Below the pieces are notes generated by a model. It ran no database searches and had not been told where the DNA came from. It worked only from the letters and a program-made list of their open reading frames with translations. Shown here one piece after another: positions 35,861 through 46,595 of a DNA stretch of 64,000 nt. The stretch's first letter is position 1. Each line of letters opens with the position of its first letter. Source of the DNA: Mixophyes australis. Taxonomy: Eukaryota > Chordata > Amphibia > Anura > Limnodynastidae. The stretch is taken from the NCBI GenBank assembly GCA_036250195.1, contig JAVHZZ010000004.1, forward strand, positions 145,147,729-145,211,728, written 5' to 3'. The translations under genes and the position numbers were made by a program.

Positions 35861-35955
35861 GTTAAATCCATTTCTTCAAATACATCTGGGAGGCACTACT
35901 ACCTTGAGGTTCAGGTGAGGGTACAGTAGCTGGGTTAGCATAGTTAAAACTTCTG
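35861..35955 (-). repeat. DIRS 3' inverted terminal repeat, copy 4
   Basis: The outer end GTTAAATCCATTTCTTC resembles copy 3's outer end GTTAAATCCTTTTCTC, placing copies 3 and 4 in one subfamily. Confidence 0.85.
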
Positions 35956-36082
35956 AGACCCACCTTGCAAAGTTCAGTTCATAACTTGCAAAGCTTTAAA
36001 GAAGAGGGTAAACACAAGAATACTAAACAAACACACAGTTCAAACAAACAAAAGAACTGGACACTTAACATAAAGGGTGGGA

Positions 36083-36187
36083 ACGCAGTATCCCCCCAGA
36101 TGAATTCGGGAGAAATGGATTTAACAAAGAGTACAAAAATCCTCTTTCCTCCTATATCCTATCTGGGGGACACTGCAATCTTGGGGA
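36083..36187 (-). repeat. DIRS internal complementary region, copy 4
   Basis: GCAGTATCCCCCCAGATGAATTCGGGAGAAATGGATTTAAC mirrors the 3' terminus (35861-35900). CCTCTTTCCTCCTATATCCTATCTGGGGGACACTGC mirrors the 5' terminus (42945-42980). Confidence 0.85.
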
Positions 36188-36670
36188 CATTCCAAAGCTG
36201 CCCCCTTTAGGACATAGAGGGAATGCACAGGCATAGTTAAACGCAAAACTAGTCGTCCAAAGCTAGCATCTATAGATGCGAAAACATGAAAATTGTAAAA
36301 CTTGGTAAATGTGTGGACAGAAGTCCAGGTAGCTGCCTGGAATAGCTGGTCAGCCAAAGCCCTGTGACATGTAGCTGAAGAAGCATTCAGTGATCTATCT
36401 AGTGTAGTGAGCAGAGACAGATTTTAGAATCGGCAACCCAGAACTAGAGTACGCCTGCTGAATGGTGAACCTGATCCTTCTAGCTAAAAACTAGGTATAT
36501 ATGTAGGCCAGCCCCACATCTGCTTATCATATAGAACCAGGTAACAGGTCAGTCCTTCAAACACCATAAGTCTTGTCCGGGAAAATCCTAAGAGCTCTGA
36601 CCACATCCAAGACAACCAGCTGTTCCTAGTCACCTGAAAAACCAGACCCCTTTAAAGTGGGAATGTCAAT
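36188..36670 (-). pseudogene. DIRS tyrosine recombinase fragments (copy 4)
   Basis: The C-terminal block LFQAATWTSVHTFTKFYNFH then VFASIDASFGR (about 36345-36250) is the usual end of a DIRS recombinase. Upstream, a VVLDVVRALRIF-like block lies near 36610 with stops between. The catalytic HxxR segment is not visible. The sequence 36770-37250 just upstream is unrecognised and probably another insertion. Confidence 0.75.
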
Positions 36671-37249
36671 CTCCTGATTAAGGTGGAAACTGACACCACT
36701 TTAGGTTGGAACAGCAGAGTTGTGTGCAAGACTGCCTTGTCATTGTGAAAAATCAAGCAGGGAGACATGAAAGACAGGTCCCCCAATTTGAAAACCCATA
36801 TACATCAGCTGTCTGACTCGCATGCTTTTAAACTCAGGGAGATTGCTATGTATAGGAAGCAGCATCCAAAAGAGTGTGTTCAACTTCAGGAAAAGCTGTT
36901 AAGGGTTTTGTATGGAGAGAGCAGGGTGGACTCCATGCAAAAGGCCCAGTTCGGGTCTTCTGGTCTGCAGCCTCACAGCAAAATGATTAGGAGCTGCACC
37001 TGACACGTGCCTGTTGAAAGGTTGCAGCTCTGCTTCAATCACTGTCTCACACCTGAGGAGGAGGTTAGTTGCCTCCTGAGACACTCTGCTGTAGTGAGCA
37101 ATAATACATATTTGATTTATGTGTGGGACATAAAGGTCCTGCACAGGAGAGAGCGCCTCCGCAAATGTTTAAGTAAGTGCCGGACAGACAAACCCTGCAT
37201 TCAAGTAACTTATTGCTACTGTTCTTCACCATCTACCCCAGGAGATGGT

Positions 37250-38105
37250 ACCTATCCCCTGATTACCTCACAATATCTATAATATAAATGTCTAGTGGCG
37301 TGTGTTAGTCTGTCTGTGTGCGGAAAAAAAAAACCCCAAGCTGCAGCGCCACCTGCTGGGCAGAGTTATACACTGACCTATATATTTCTTGAAGGAGAAG
37401 TGACAGTTGGGAGTGGTTGGTGGTTGCCGGGGGTGATAGTGGGGAGTTTTTAACACCTTAAGTAGCTTGATTTGACTAGAATGCATGAGTATCATGCACG
37501 GGTTAACTAACCTACTAAATTCTTAGTGTGTGTGGAAAAAAACCCTCAAAAAGGGCTGAAATTTGGTATACTGACATTATTGACGAGTTGAGGGGTCAAA
37601 CTCATTTTCGTGAGGTAATTTTACCTCATGAACACACATGTGTACAGTGGCGGATCCAGGGGGGTGCGATCGGGGCAATCGCCCCCCCTAGCAGGGGTTT
37701 ACTGCCGACGGCTGCACAGTATGTGCAGGTCCGTTTGGCAGTGATAGTGTGCTGCCCGGCTGCTCTGATTGTGTTTTAAACACAATCAGAGCAGCCGGGC
37801 AGCACACTGTCCCTGCCTGTCACTGCCGAGCAGACCTGCACATACTGTGCAGCCCCCGGCAGCCTCAGAAGTCGGAAAGGGGGCGGGGCCTAAATCGCCC
37901 CGCCCTAACATCCCCCCGGGGAACAGACATTTTCTAGATCCGCCCCTGCATGTGTAGCGGCGTGTGTTAGTGTGTGTATGTCTGTGGAAAAAACTATTTT
38001 CTCAGAAAGGGCTCATCCGAATGACCCGAAATTTGGTATACTGACATTATTTGACAAAAAAATGCATGAGTATCATGCACGGGTTAACTTGTTATATATA
38101 TAATT
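37250..38105. repeat. Duplicated Helitron-like repeat (two partial copies)
   Basis: GGCGTGTGTTAGT(C/G)TGT occurs at about 37299 and 37961. GAAATTTGGTATACTGACATTATT occurs near 37559 and 38028, and GCATGAGTATCATGCACGGGTTAAC near 37482 and 38062. These mark two direct copies. The 5' motif (TCTATAATATAAATGTCTAG) and the hairpin GATACTCATGC/GCATGAGTATC near the 3' end suggest a Helitron-like origin, unproved. Confidence 0.5.
37645..37948. mobile_element. hAT-type MITE with near-perfect palindromic core
   Basis: The 304-bp element starts CAGTGGCGGATCCAG and ends CTAGATCCGCCCCTG, flanked by identical 8-bp repeats CATGTGTA (37637-37644, 37949-37956). Its centre is a perfect 30-bp inverted repeat (37747-37776 and 37778-37807) around one unpaired T, with imperfect pairing continuing outward. 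No transposase. It sits inside the Helitron-like repeat, so it is younger than that. Confidence 0.93.
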
Positions 38106-38108
38106 ATA

Positions 38109-39625
38109 TATACTGTGCAAAAGTGTTAGGCAGATGTGGAAAAAATGCTACAAAGTAAGAATGCTTTCAAAAACAAAAGTGTTAAGTTTATTTTTATCAA
38201 TTAACAAAATGCAAAGTGAATGAACAGAAGAGAAATCTAAATCAAATCGATTATTTAGTGTGACCACCCTTTGCCTTCAAAACAGCATCCATTCTTCTAG
38301 GTACACTTGCACAAAATCAGGGATTTTGTAGGATTATAGTCAAGTGTATGATTAACCAGTCATATCAAACAGGTGATAATGATCATCATTTTCATATGTA
38401 GGTTGAAAGACAGTCATTGACTGAAACAGAAACAGTTATGTAGGAGGCTTAAAACTGGGTGAGAAACAGCCAAACTCTGCTGCAAAGGTAAGGTTGTGGA
38501 AGACAGTTTCATGTCTCAGGTCATACACCATGGCAAGACTGAGCACAGCAACAAGACACAAGATAGTTATACTGCATCAGCAAGGTCTATCTTAGGCAAA
38601 GATTTCAAAGCAGACTGGGGTATCAAGATGTGATGTTCAAGCTCTTTTGAAGAAGCACAAAGAAACAAGCAACGTTGAAGTCCAAAGACGCAGTGGTCAG
38701 CCAAGGAAAAAGTGCATCAGAAGAAATACACATCATGCTTATTTGCCTTTGAAATCAGAAGATGTCCAGCAGTACCATCAGCTCAGAACTGGAAAAAAAA
38801 CAGCGGGACCCAGGTACACCCATCTACTGTTCGGAGAAGTCTGACCAGAAGAGGTCTTCATGAAAGAATTGCGCCAAAAAAGCCAACATTCAATGTGGAA
38901 ACAAGGCCAAGTAAAAACTCAACTATACACGACAACATGGGGTGCAGAAAAATTGCAGCAGGTGCTATGGACTGATGAGTCCACATTTTAAATATTTGGC
39001 CATAAAAGAAGGCAGTTTGTTCGCAGAAGGACTGGAAAACGGTACAACGAGTGTCTGCAGCAACAGTGAAGCATGGTGGAGATTCCTTGCACGTTTGGGG
39101 CTGCATTTCAGCAAATGGAGTTGGGGATTTAGTCAGGATTAATGGTGTCCTCAATATTGAGAAATATAGGCAGGTACTTATCCATCATGCAATACCATCA
39201 GGGGGGCATCTTATTGTCTCTAACTTAATTCTGCAGCAGAACCACGACCCCAAACATACAGCCAAAGTCATTAAGAACTATCTTCATCGTATAGAAGAAC
39301 AAGGAGTCCTGGAAGTGCTGACATGGCCCCCCATAGAGCCCTGATCTCAACATCATCGAGGCTGTCTGGGATTACATGAAAAGACAGAAGGATTTCAGCA
39401 AGCCTACATCCACAGAAGATCTGTTGTTAGTTCTCCAAGATGTCTGGAACAACCTTTCTTCAGAGTTCCTTCACAAACTGTGTGCAAGTGTACCCAGAAG
39501 AAATTATGCTGTTTTGAAAGCAAAGGGTGGTCACACCAGATATTGATTTGATTTAGATCTCATCTGGTGATTTACTTTGCATTTTGTTGATTGACAAAAA
39601 TGAACATACTTACTTTGCATACACA
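38109..39625 (+). mobile_element. Tc1/mariner transposon
   Basis: Long inverted terminal regions of about 180 bp: left ACTGTGCAAAAGTGTTAGG..., CAAAATGCAAAGTGAATG, AATCTAAATCAAATC, GTGTGACCACCCTTTGCCTTC; right AAAGCAAAGGGTGGTCACACC, GATTTGATTTAGATCT, TTTACTTTGCATTTTGTTGA. The outermost ~45 bp of the right end is replaced by a TA microsatellite (39627-39650). It encloses a broken transposase. Confidence 0.9.
38530..39546 (+). pseudogene. Tc1-like transposase
   Basis: 339 codons from ATG to TGA, the usual size for Tc1 transposases. The N-terminal helix-turn-helix reads LSTATRHKIVILHQQG... with a GQPRKKC linker (about 38695). The DDE catalytic domain holds a WTDES block near 38968, VKHGGDSLHVWGCISANG at about 39063, QNHDPKHTA near 39237 and a LNIIEAVWD-type block near 39348. 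At least three frame changes break it (around 38600, 38840 and 39340, with a further shift before 39050), so it is inactive. Stops are few, which suggests moderate age. Confidence 0.9.
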
Positions 39626-39729
39626 CATATATATATATATATATATACACATACACGACGATACATCATTTACCCGTTTGTGTAAGACTAATTTGATACA
39701 ATTTGATATTTTTTATATATTTTTATGAT

Positions 39730-40100
39730 GAGAGTGTTCTGTCTCTCCAGCATGTCCTGGCAGCCATGGTGGGACATTTAATGCACCAGGAACAAAATGC
39801 TTTTTTACTATCAAAGCTTTATTATTACCCCACACCCAATACCCACTGTGTGGGGTAATAATAGGGGTTATTTTTTTTGCTTGTTTTTTTACATATATTG
39901 CAGTTTTAAATATAATGCTTTATGTAAACATTTTTACTTTTGCCTTTATGATATCTACATTTTACATGTCGACCTTTTAACTGTGTCGACCTTATGAACA
40001 TGTAAACATTCTGACTGTCATCCTTTTAACTGTGTCAATATTATGGTGTAGATATTGTGACTGTCGACACTGCAACTACATCTAACCTCTTGTGCGGAGT
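39730..40100 (+). repeat. Dispersed repeat family X, copy 2
   Basis: It shares CCAGCATGTCCTGGCA, AATGCACCAGGAAC, ACATATATTGCAGTTTTAAAT and a run of GTCGACCTT(T/A)T(A/G)ACTGT units (39955-40075) with the copy at 15870-16520. The 15-bp hairpin of that copy is not intact here. Confidence 0.65.
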
Positions 40101-40449
40101 TCGCTCTGCTAGATTGGGGTAGTGAATTATTTTCTACAGAAGTCAAAGTAAATTGTTTATAATGATCCATAACAGAAACAACATTTAAATCGGCACTTTT
40201 GAAATGTTCTTTTCTGCATAATTGTTCACTTTAGGTTCGGAGAGGTCATTTCCAGTCTCTTCCCAGCATCTTCTTTACCCTTGTATGATTTCTTTAGTAT
40301 GGTCTCTCTGTCTAGATTGGTTACTGTGGGAAGCTGAAGTCTCTTTCATTGAGGGTTGATATACTCATTGGCTGAATTGTGTTTTCGGGATAGTTTTGAT
40401 TAGTGGTGATTTTTCATACCTTTTTAATGTTAATATTCAGTTGTGGTTC

Positions 40450-41160
40450 CATAGTATAAAGAAATCACTCTCCTGGGAGAGTGGAGTCCCTGCTCCAAAA
40501 GTCCTCCTCCCAATTCTCCACACACAGGGAAACAAACATTGCCAAAATCACTGTCAGAAAACACTTCTCCAATGTCAGGATTCCCTCATCACTGGGGAGC
40601 TCTTGGTTCCTCCCTGATGATTTATGTATGCCATAGCTGAGGCGTTGCAGACAGGCTTGCCCTTTAGAACCAACTGGGCCCCTGTCAGAGCGCTCATCCT
40701 TTACTTTGCAGGTGGATCAAAAACCCAGCAAGCCAAAATATGTAGTCACTGCCACCCAAGCCTTGTCCTACGTAAAACAGCCAGTCGAGGATGGAAAAAG
40801 GGCAGCCCTTAATCAAGTTGTCTGTTCTCAACCATCTGAGAGACCAGTGCTTCTCTGGGGACAGCGAGATAAACCGGAAATCCAACCGAATGCTAAATCT
40901 AAACCACTTCTTGGCAAAATGTAGCTAAAACATCTGAGAGTGGAAACTGGTGTTCTGAACCGAGTTGAAGGTGGAGATCAGATCATCTTCATGCAGAGAA
41001 GAACTGATAAGCTTCTGAGGGCCACAACTGTGGGAGACTTGGTAGAGATGAGCCACAGGTGTGTCCACCTTCGGCGACCGTTCCAACATAGCCATGTCCG
41101 CATCAGGTAAAGGATACATCAAAGGAAACTTGCGCAGATTAAGCTTAGCCCATGTCTCTC
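40450..41160 (-). pseudogene. DIRS RNase H and gag/RT remnant (copy 4)
   Basis: A minus-strand block SAMAYINHQGGTKSSPVMRE near 40600, then VENWEEDFWSRDSTLPGE near 40500, are the RNase H signature of DIRS elements ('A.AYIN.QGGTRS', 'ENWEADFLSR..L.PGEW'). Upstream, at 41122-40925, a PLPDADMAMLERSPKVDTPV block is gag-like. The reverse transcriptase core between them is almost entirely deleted. Confidence 0.75.
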
Positions 41161-42887
41161 TCAGAAATATGAGAAAGAAGAGACCCCACTCTATTCTTCT
41201 TTCTTTTAAATAATATTGACTCAGCAGTTCGGAGAATCATACACATCTAACATTTCTAAAGCATGAAAGACTGCCATAACCAGACTGTGAATGTCCTGAT
41301 CTCCAAATAAATTGCTCTCTAATCCAATTAGATCTTCTGGATCTGAATCAGCCAAAAGCCCTCCTCTTCATGCAAAGAGAATTCTGAGTCAGAATTGTCA
41401 CCTAGCCAACCCAGAAAAGACTGCTGGTGCTTATTTGGTCTATGAGCATTGGAAACACTGCTTGAAGTTCCCAATGAGGAAGACATCCAATCTAATCCTA
41501 ACAGTTTTTTCCAGTGTCTTGCCCCACGTTAATTCAGCCTGGGCCATAGCCGCTAAACCTGTTGTAACCTGGGTTACAATCTCTAAAGTGACATAGTCTG
41601 GTACAAGCGCAACCTCACAGAGAAGAAAAGAAGGATTTACACTGACCAGCCTAGTCAGCTCAGCAATGGACTGAGTAAGGGATTTTGCCCAATCAGGTTC
41701 TGCAATCTCAGCTGCTTTTCCTCAGGCATGCGTAAGTCATGGTCCTCTGCTTCGCAGGCTGCACACAGTGCATCTGGATCCTGCCTTCTGTTTGGCACCT
41801 GAAATAGGTCAAATACATAACAGACTTCTATTATCCAGTTTTGGCCTTAAACTGGTCCTGTTTTCAAACATAGTATGAAAGGTACAGCGAGACCAAACAG
41901 ACAGTGACAGAATCTTACCTAAGTATCTAAATTCTGGTGTAGATTCCCCAACAAAGGTTCCTCAGATATAAGTAAAAGATGTAGAGTAAACTCACTAGAA
42001 AGCTGAGGAACTGAATCTGTAACAACACACCCCCCCTCCCCCCTCCCAAAACATAAAATAAAAAATAAAACCACACACACAAAATATAGGGGATTTACAA
42101 AGTAAATATATTTTTCTTTTTAGGGAAGAAGGAGGTACTTAGCACCCAGGTTTTCAGACAGCAACAGGAGCCCTTGAGGAGAGGAGCTTCATCCCATCAG
42201 CAGGTAAGCAAACACAAGCAATACAACTTGAGGGGCACATATCTTGACAGTAGCAGCTCCTCCAGAGATTGATATTTCTCTGGCAGGCTTTTACCAGTAG
42301 GTAGATACGTCCAGGCCTGAGTAACCATTGGCTTGGGGTTTCCTCAACAATTAGCCCGGAACAAATGGAGCCTTCTGTTAATTAGACATGTCCTGTTGCT
42401 TGCTATACTACTAGTGGCATCTACCCTAAGTGTACCGCCTGGCCACTACATATAAACCTGGAAGCCAGGAACTGCAGCTCCAAACAAGTCCTTTAGATTT
42501 TTGGAGCGGGGGGAATATAAAGTTACTGTCCCGCTCTGTTGGCAATAGTCATTTTGAAAATGCTAGCACTGAACAGTGCCAGCTAAAATGGAGTCTCCAC
42601 TGGTGCACAATAATTTCTGCAGTGATAGCCCTCCAGAGGAGTGTAATCCCTCTAAGTGGGGGCACAAGGAGAAAGGTGAGATGCCAAAATGGCATCACCT
42701 CCTCCTGCATCACCACACACATCGGAGTGTGAGTACAGAATTTTGGAAATGCAGAATCTGCAAGTAAATAAAATAAAACCAATAAAGAAAAATAAAGTAA
42801 ATGACCCTAACAGGGCTGCCCATAAAAAACAGCTCAACTTCATGGGCTAAATTACAATGGGAGTGGGAGAGGGAGGCGCTTCTATAT

Positions 42888-42984
42888 CAGAAGTTGTAAC
42901 TATTAAGTGCCCACCTCCTGTGCCCTCAATTCAACCCCAAGGTAGTAGTGTCCCCCAGATAGGATGTTGGAGAAATAGTGTTAT
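42888..42984 (-). repeat. DIRS 5' inverted terminal repeat, copy 4
   Basis: The partner of 35861-35955; shared (as complements) CTACTACCTTG(A/G)GGTT and CATCTGGG(A/G)G(G/A)CACTACTACC. Confidence 0.85.
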
Positions 42985-43239
42985 GTAAAGTGCTTTAAAT
43001 AAATAATACATTTCTCTTCAGAGGAATAACATTCTATCACCGAGCTACATAGGAACATTTTTTGGGTAAAACAGCGATGCCAATTCTGCAGCCAAATGCT
43101 CCTCTGAGCATATGCAGGGACTGGTACATGCGTAAAGAAGCCCCCTTTTGGCTTCACTGTTTATGCGCCAAACCCATAGCCACTGCACCACCTAGTATTT
43201 CCACCACTAGTACAGTTTATCTATGGATCCTATACTCAC

Positions 43240-43398
43240 CTCTTGTCTTTACAAGAACCTTGTGTGCTTGTGATACACGTTGCAACTGAACTCTGTTCTT
43301 GTGATGCATCTTCAGAGCCAATGTTGCAAGGATGGTTTCCCTTTGTACATTTGTCGTCAGCAATATTCAACTTATCAATGACTAGGTCATCTGGATTA
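43240..43398 (-). CDS. PPP6R2: PPP6R2-like exon (most downstream found)
   Basis: A 159-bp exon with acceptor TTCTCATTCCACAG before 43398 and donor GTGAGTATA after 43240. It begins with one base that completes the AG left by the 48171 exon (codon AGT), then 52 open codons starting NPDDLVIDKLNIADDKCTKG, and ends with two bases, AG. The splice phase match with the upstream exon is exact. Similarity to the mammalian protein is weak here, as expected for the variable extreme C-terminus. A terminal exon starting with one base to complete the codon should lie further left, but was not found. Confidence 0.8.
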
Positions 43399-44548
43399 CT
43401 GTGGAATGAGAAGAATATTGATATTAAACTCTTGTAACTATGAGGCAGAATTGGCTGCTTATGTTTAACTATTCACACCTAGAATACACATATATATTTA
43501 AAATGTGCACCAAAAGAAAATTGTGTACAAGTAAAAACAATTGTTTGACATGTCTCTGCAGAACACAAATTCCTACATGTGTGCATGAGAATTGTAGTAT
43601 CTCATATCCATGCATTAGTAAGTAATTAGGAGTGAGTGCATATATTATAAGTGCACTTAAAATTAATACAAAAGGGAAAACTGATTTAAAAATACTTATA
43701 TATATTTGAAAACATTTACTGTAAGCGTGCGAAAGGCAGTTTTTTTGCTTGGGCAAGCATTATTCTGGGAGTTGGAAGGGATTCCAGTGCATTAAATACA
43801 TAAGATCTGATTCAATCTGATGTCTCATATGAATAAACTATACGTGTTTAAAGGACTGTAAAATACAATGCCAGAGATCCATACTATTCATTGTGGGAAA
43901 AAAAACTATTGCTAATAAACATTGAACACAAAAAATACAACAAGAAGTATATTCTACATAAATTTATTTACAAGACACCTGAATCTACTAGAGATATTTA
44001 TTCATTTAAAATTGAAACATGTTCTACAAAATAACTCTAATGTCTATGAAAGTAACATTAATCTTCAGTTTAGGACAGGAAAGTCTTTGTGGAGAAGAAC
44101 ACATATGAGGCATGCCAGATGCAAATATTTAGTGACCATAAAATGTGCAAGACATTGAAACTATTCTAAAGTCCTTAATTTAAATCAGTCAGGTTCTATA
44201 TTATTATCTTTACCTCTATTGCGCCAGTCATATTATGCAATGCTGTACACAGTGAATCAGACACTGGTGTATATATTGCAGAGGACAATTTAGCTGCTCC
44301 TCCTGTTAAAAACATGACCTCCATGCAAAGCAGTGCACAAAGAGATGTGTGAGCCATGCAATGCAAGCAGTCTACCACCCTGAAAACATCCAGCACACTT
44401 CAAACACCTGCCAGGAAGAGGGAGAATCTCAGGGCTGGAGTCTTCAAATTAGTAATTTGCCACAATAGGTTGTATAGATATACGATCACAATTATCTCCT
44501 CATTGCAAGACTGTGTCAGTTCCTGGATGCATGTGGCAGCTAATAATC

Positions 44549-44853
44549 CAGTGGTTCCCAAACTTTTTCAGTTCGCGACACCCTTAGAGGCTTTATAATT
44601 GTTTTCAAGGTACCCCTCCAAAATAATTACAGAGCAGTCCCTTTTTTAGGTATTTGAGTCAAAATAACGTAATAAGTATTTAGGTCAGGACAGAAATACT
44701 TTGTAAGCTGTTTGCAAAAATAATATACATAAATCCAAGGGAAAAGAATATTTTTATATATTTTTTCAATTATATTTCTGTCAAAGAATAATTTACAGCT
44801 AATATTAAGAGGAATAAGATCAAACAAAGTAAAAACAACATGTACACAAATCA
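44549..44853 (+). mobile_element. hAT-like element head, second copy
   Basis: It starts CAGTGGTTCCCAAACTTTTTC and continues GTTCGCGACACCCTTAGAGG, CCAAAATAATTAC and CAGTCCCTTTTTT, parallel to the minus-strand copy ending at 35454. As there, it leads into a tandem array of TG(C/T)CTGCCCCTCTT-like units after about 300 bp. The far end is not recognised. Confidence 0.6.
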
Positions 44854-45450
44854 TCACACTGCCTGCCCCTCTTCATCCACACACACTGCCTGCCCCTCTT
44901 CATCCACACACACACTGCCTGCCCCTCTTCATCCACACACACACTGCCTGCCCCTCTTCATCCACACACACACTGCCTGCCCCTCTTCATCCACACACAC
45001 ACACTGCCTGCCCCTCTTCACCCACACAGTCCGCCCCTCTTCATCCTCACTGTCTGCCCCTCTTCATCCTCACTGCCTGCCCCTCTTCATCCACACACAC
45101 TGCCTGCCCCTCTTCATCCACACACACACTGCCTGCCCCTCTTCATCCACACACACACTGTCTGCCCCTCTTCATCCACACACACCGCCTGCCCCTCTTC
45201 ATCCACACACACACACACTGTCTGCCCCTCTTCATCCACACACACACACTGTCTGCCCCTCTTCATCCACACACACACTGTCTGCCCCTCTTCATCCACA
45301 CACACACTGCCTGCCCCTCTTCATCCACACACACACTGCCTGCCCCTCTTCATCCACACACACACTGCCTGCCCCTCATCATACACACACACACTGCCTG
45401 CCCCTCTTCATCCTCACTGTCTGCCCCTCTTCATCCTCACTGTCTGCCCC
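44854..45450. repeat. CA-rich minisatellite, about 29-33-bp unit
   Basis: CACTGCCTGCCCCTCTTCATCCACACA with variable numbers of CA dinucleotides, about 20 units. Unit length varies through the CA tract. Confidence 0.95.
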
Positions 45451-45563
45451 CTCCTTCATTCTTTTGCCCCTCCATTGCTGTTTCCTTTCACCTTACCCTC
45501 AGTTTCTTTACTTACCATACTTGGCTTTCTCTCTTCTATTTCTTCTGTCTTCTCTTCTATCTC

Positions 45564-46595
45564 AGAGCGAGAGGACGACGAGGGAGGGCGCAGAGCGAGA
45601 GGACGACGAGGGAGGGGGCAGAGCGAGAGGACGACGAGGGAGGGCGCAGAGCGAGAGGACGACGAGGGAGGGCGCAGAGCGAGAGGACGACGAGGGAGGG
45701 CGCAGAGCGAGAGGACGACGAGGGAGGGCGCAGAGCGAGAGGACGACGAGGGAGGGCGCAGAGCGAGAGGACGACGAGGGAGGGCGCAGAGCGAGAGGAC
45801 GACGAGGGAGGGTGCAGAGCGAGAGGACGACGAGGGAGGGAGGGTGCAGAGCGAGAAGACAACGAGGGAGGGAGGGAGGATGCAGAGCGAGAGGACGACG
45901 AGGGAGGGAGAGGGGTGCAAAGCGAGAGGACGACGAGGGAGGGAGGGTGCAGAGCGAGAGGACGACGAGGGAGGGCGCAGAGCGAGAGGACGACGAGGGA
46001 GGGAGGGCGCAGAGCGAGAGGACGACGAGGGAGGGAGGGCGCAGAGCGAGAGGACGACGAGGGAGGGAGGGCGCAGAGCGAGAGGACGACGAGGGAGGGA
46101 GGGCGCAGAGCGAGAGGACGACGAGGGAGGGCGGGCGCAGAGCGAGAGGACGACGAGGGAGGGAGGGCGCAGAGCGAGAGGACGACGAGGGAGGGAGGGC
46201 GCAGAGCGAGAGGACGACGAGGGAGGGAGGGCGCAGAGCGGGAGGACGACGAGGGAGGGAGGGCACAGAGCGGGAGGACGACGAGGGAGGGAGGGCGCAG
46301 AGCGGGAGGACGACGAGGGAGGGAGGGCGCAGAGCGAGAGGACGACGAGGGAGGGCGCAGAGCGAGAGGACGACGAGGGAGGGAGGGCGCAGAGCGGGAG
46401 GACGACGAGGGAGGGAGGGCGCAGAGCGGGAGGACGACGAGGGAGAGAGGACGACGAGGGAGAGAGGACGACGAGGGAGGGAGGACGACGAGGGAGGGAG
46501 GACGACGAGGGAGGGAGGACGACGAGGGAGGGAGGGCGGACGCAGAGCGAGAGTACAACGAGGGAGGGCGGTCGCAGAGAGAGCAGAGCGAGACA
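45564..46595. repeat. GC-rich minisatellite, 28/32-bp units
   Basis: AGAGCGAGAGGACGACGAGGGAGGG with a following CGC or AGGGCGC spacer makes 28- and 32-bp forms, roughly 33 units, with shortened 16- to 20-bp units near the right end (46430-46530). No unit contains a stop in several frames, hence open frames of 245-590 codons on both strands. GGGAGGGAGGG runs give plus-strand G-quadruplex potential. It lies in a PPP6R2-like intron, and the primary transcript would carry the pyrimidine-rich complement. Confidence 0.95.

Larger units (their letters stand above)
35861..42984 (-). mobile_element. DIRS-like retrotransposon, copy 4, heavily invaded
   Basis: Inverted terminal repeats at 35861-35955 and 42888-42984 enclose an internal complementary region (36083-36187), a recombinase, and RNase H/gag remnants at 40450-41160. 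Inserted into it are a Helitron-like repeat with a hAT MITE (37250-38105), a Tc1 element (38109-39625) and repeat family X (39730-40100). Reverse transcriptase is largely missing. 41200-42880 is leader and gag-like sequence without clear domains. Confidence 0.8.
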
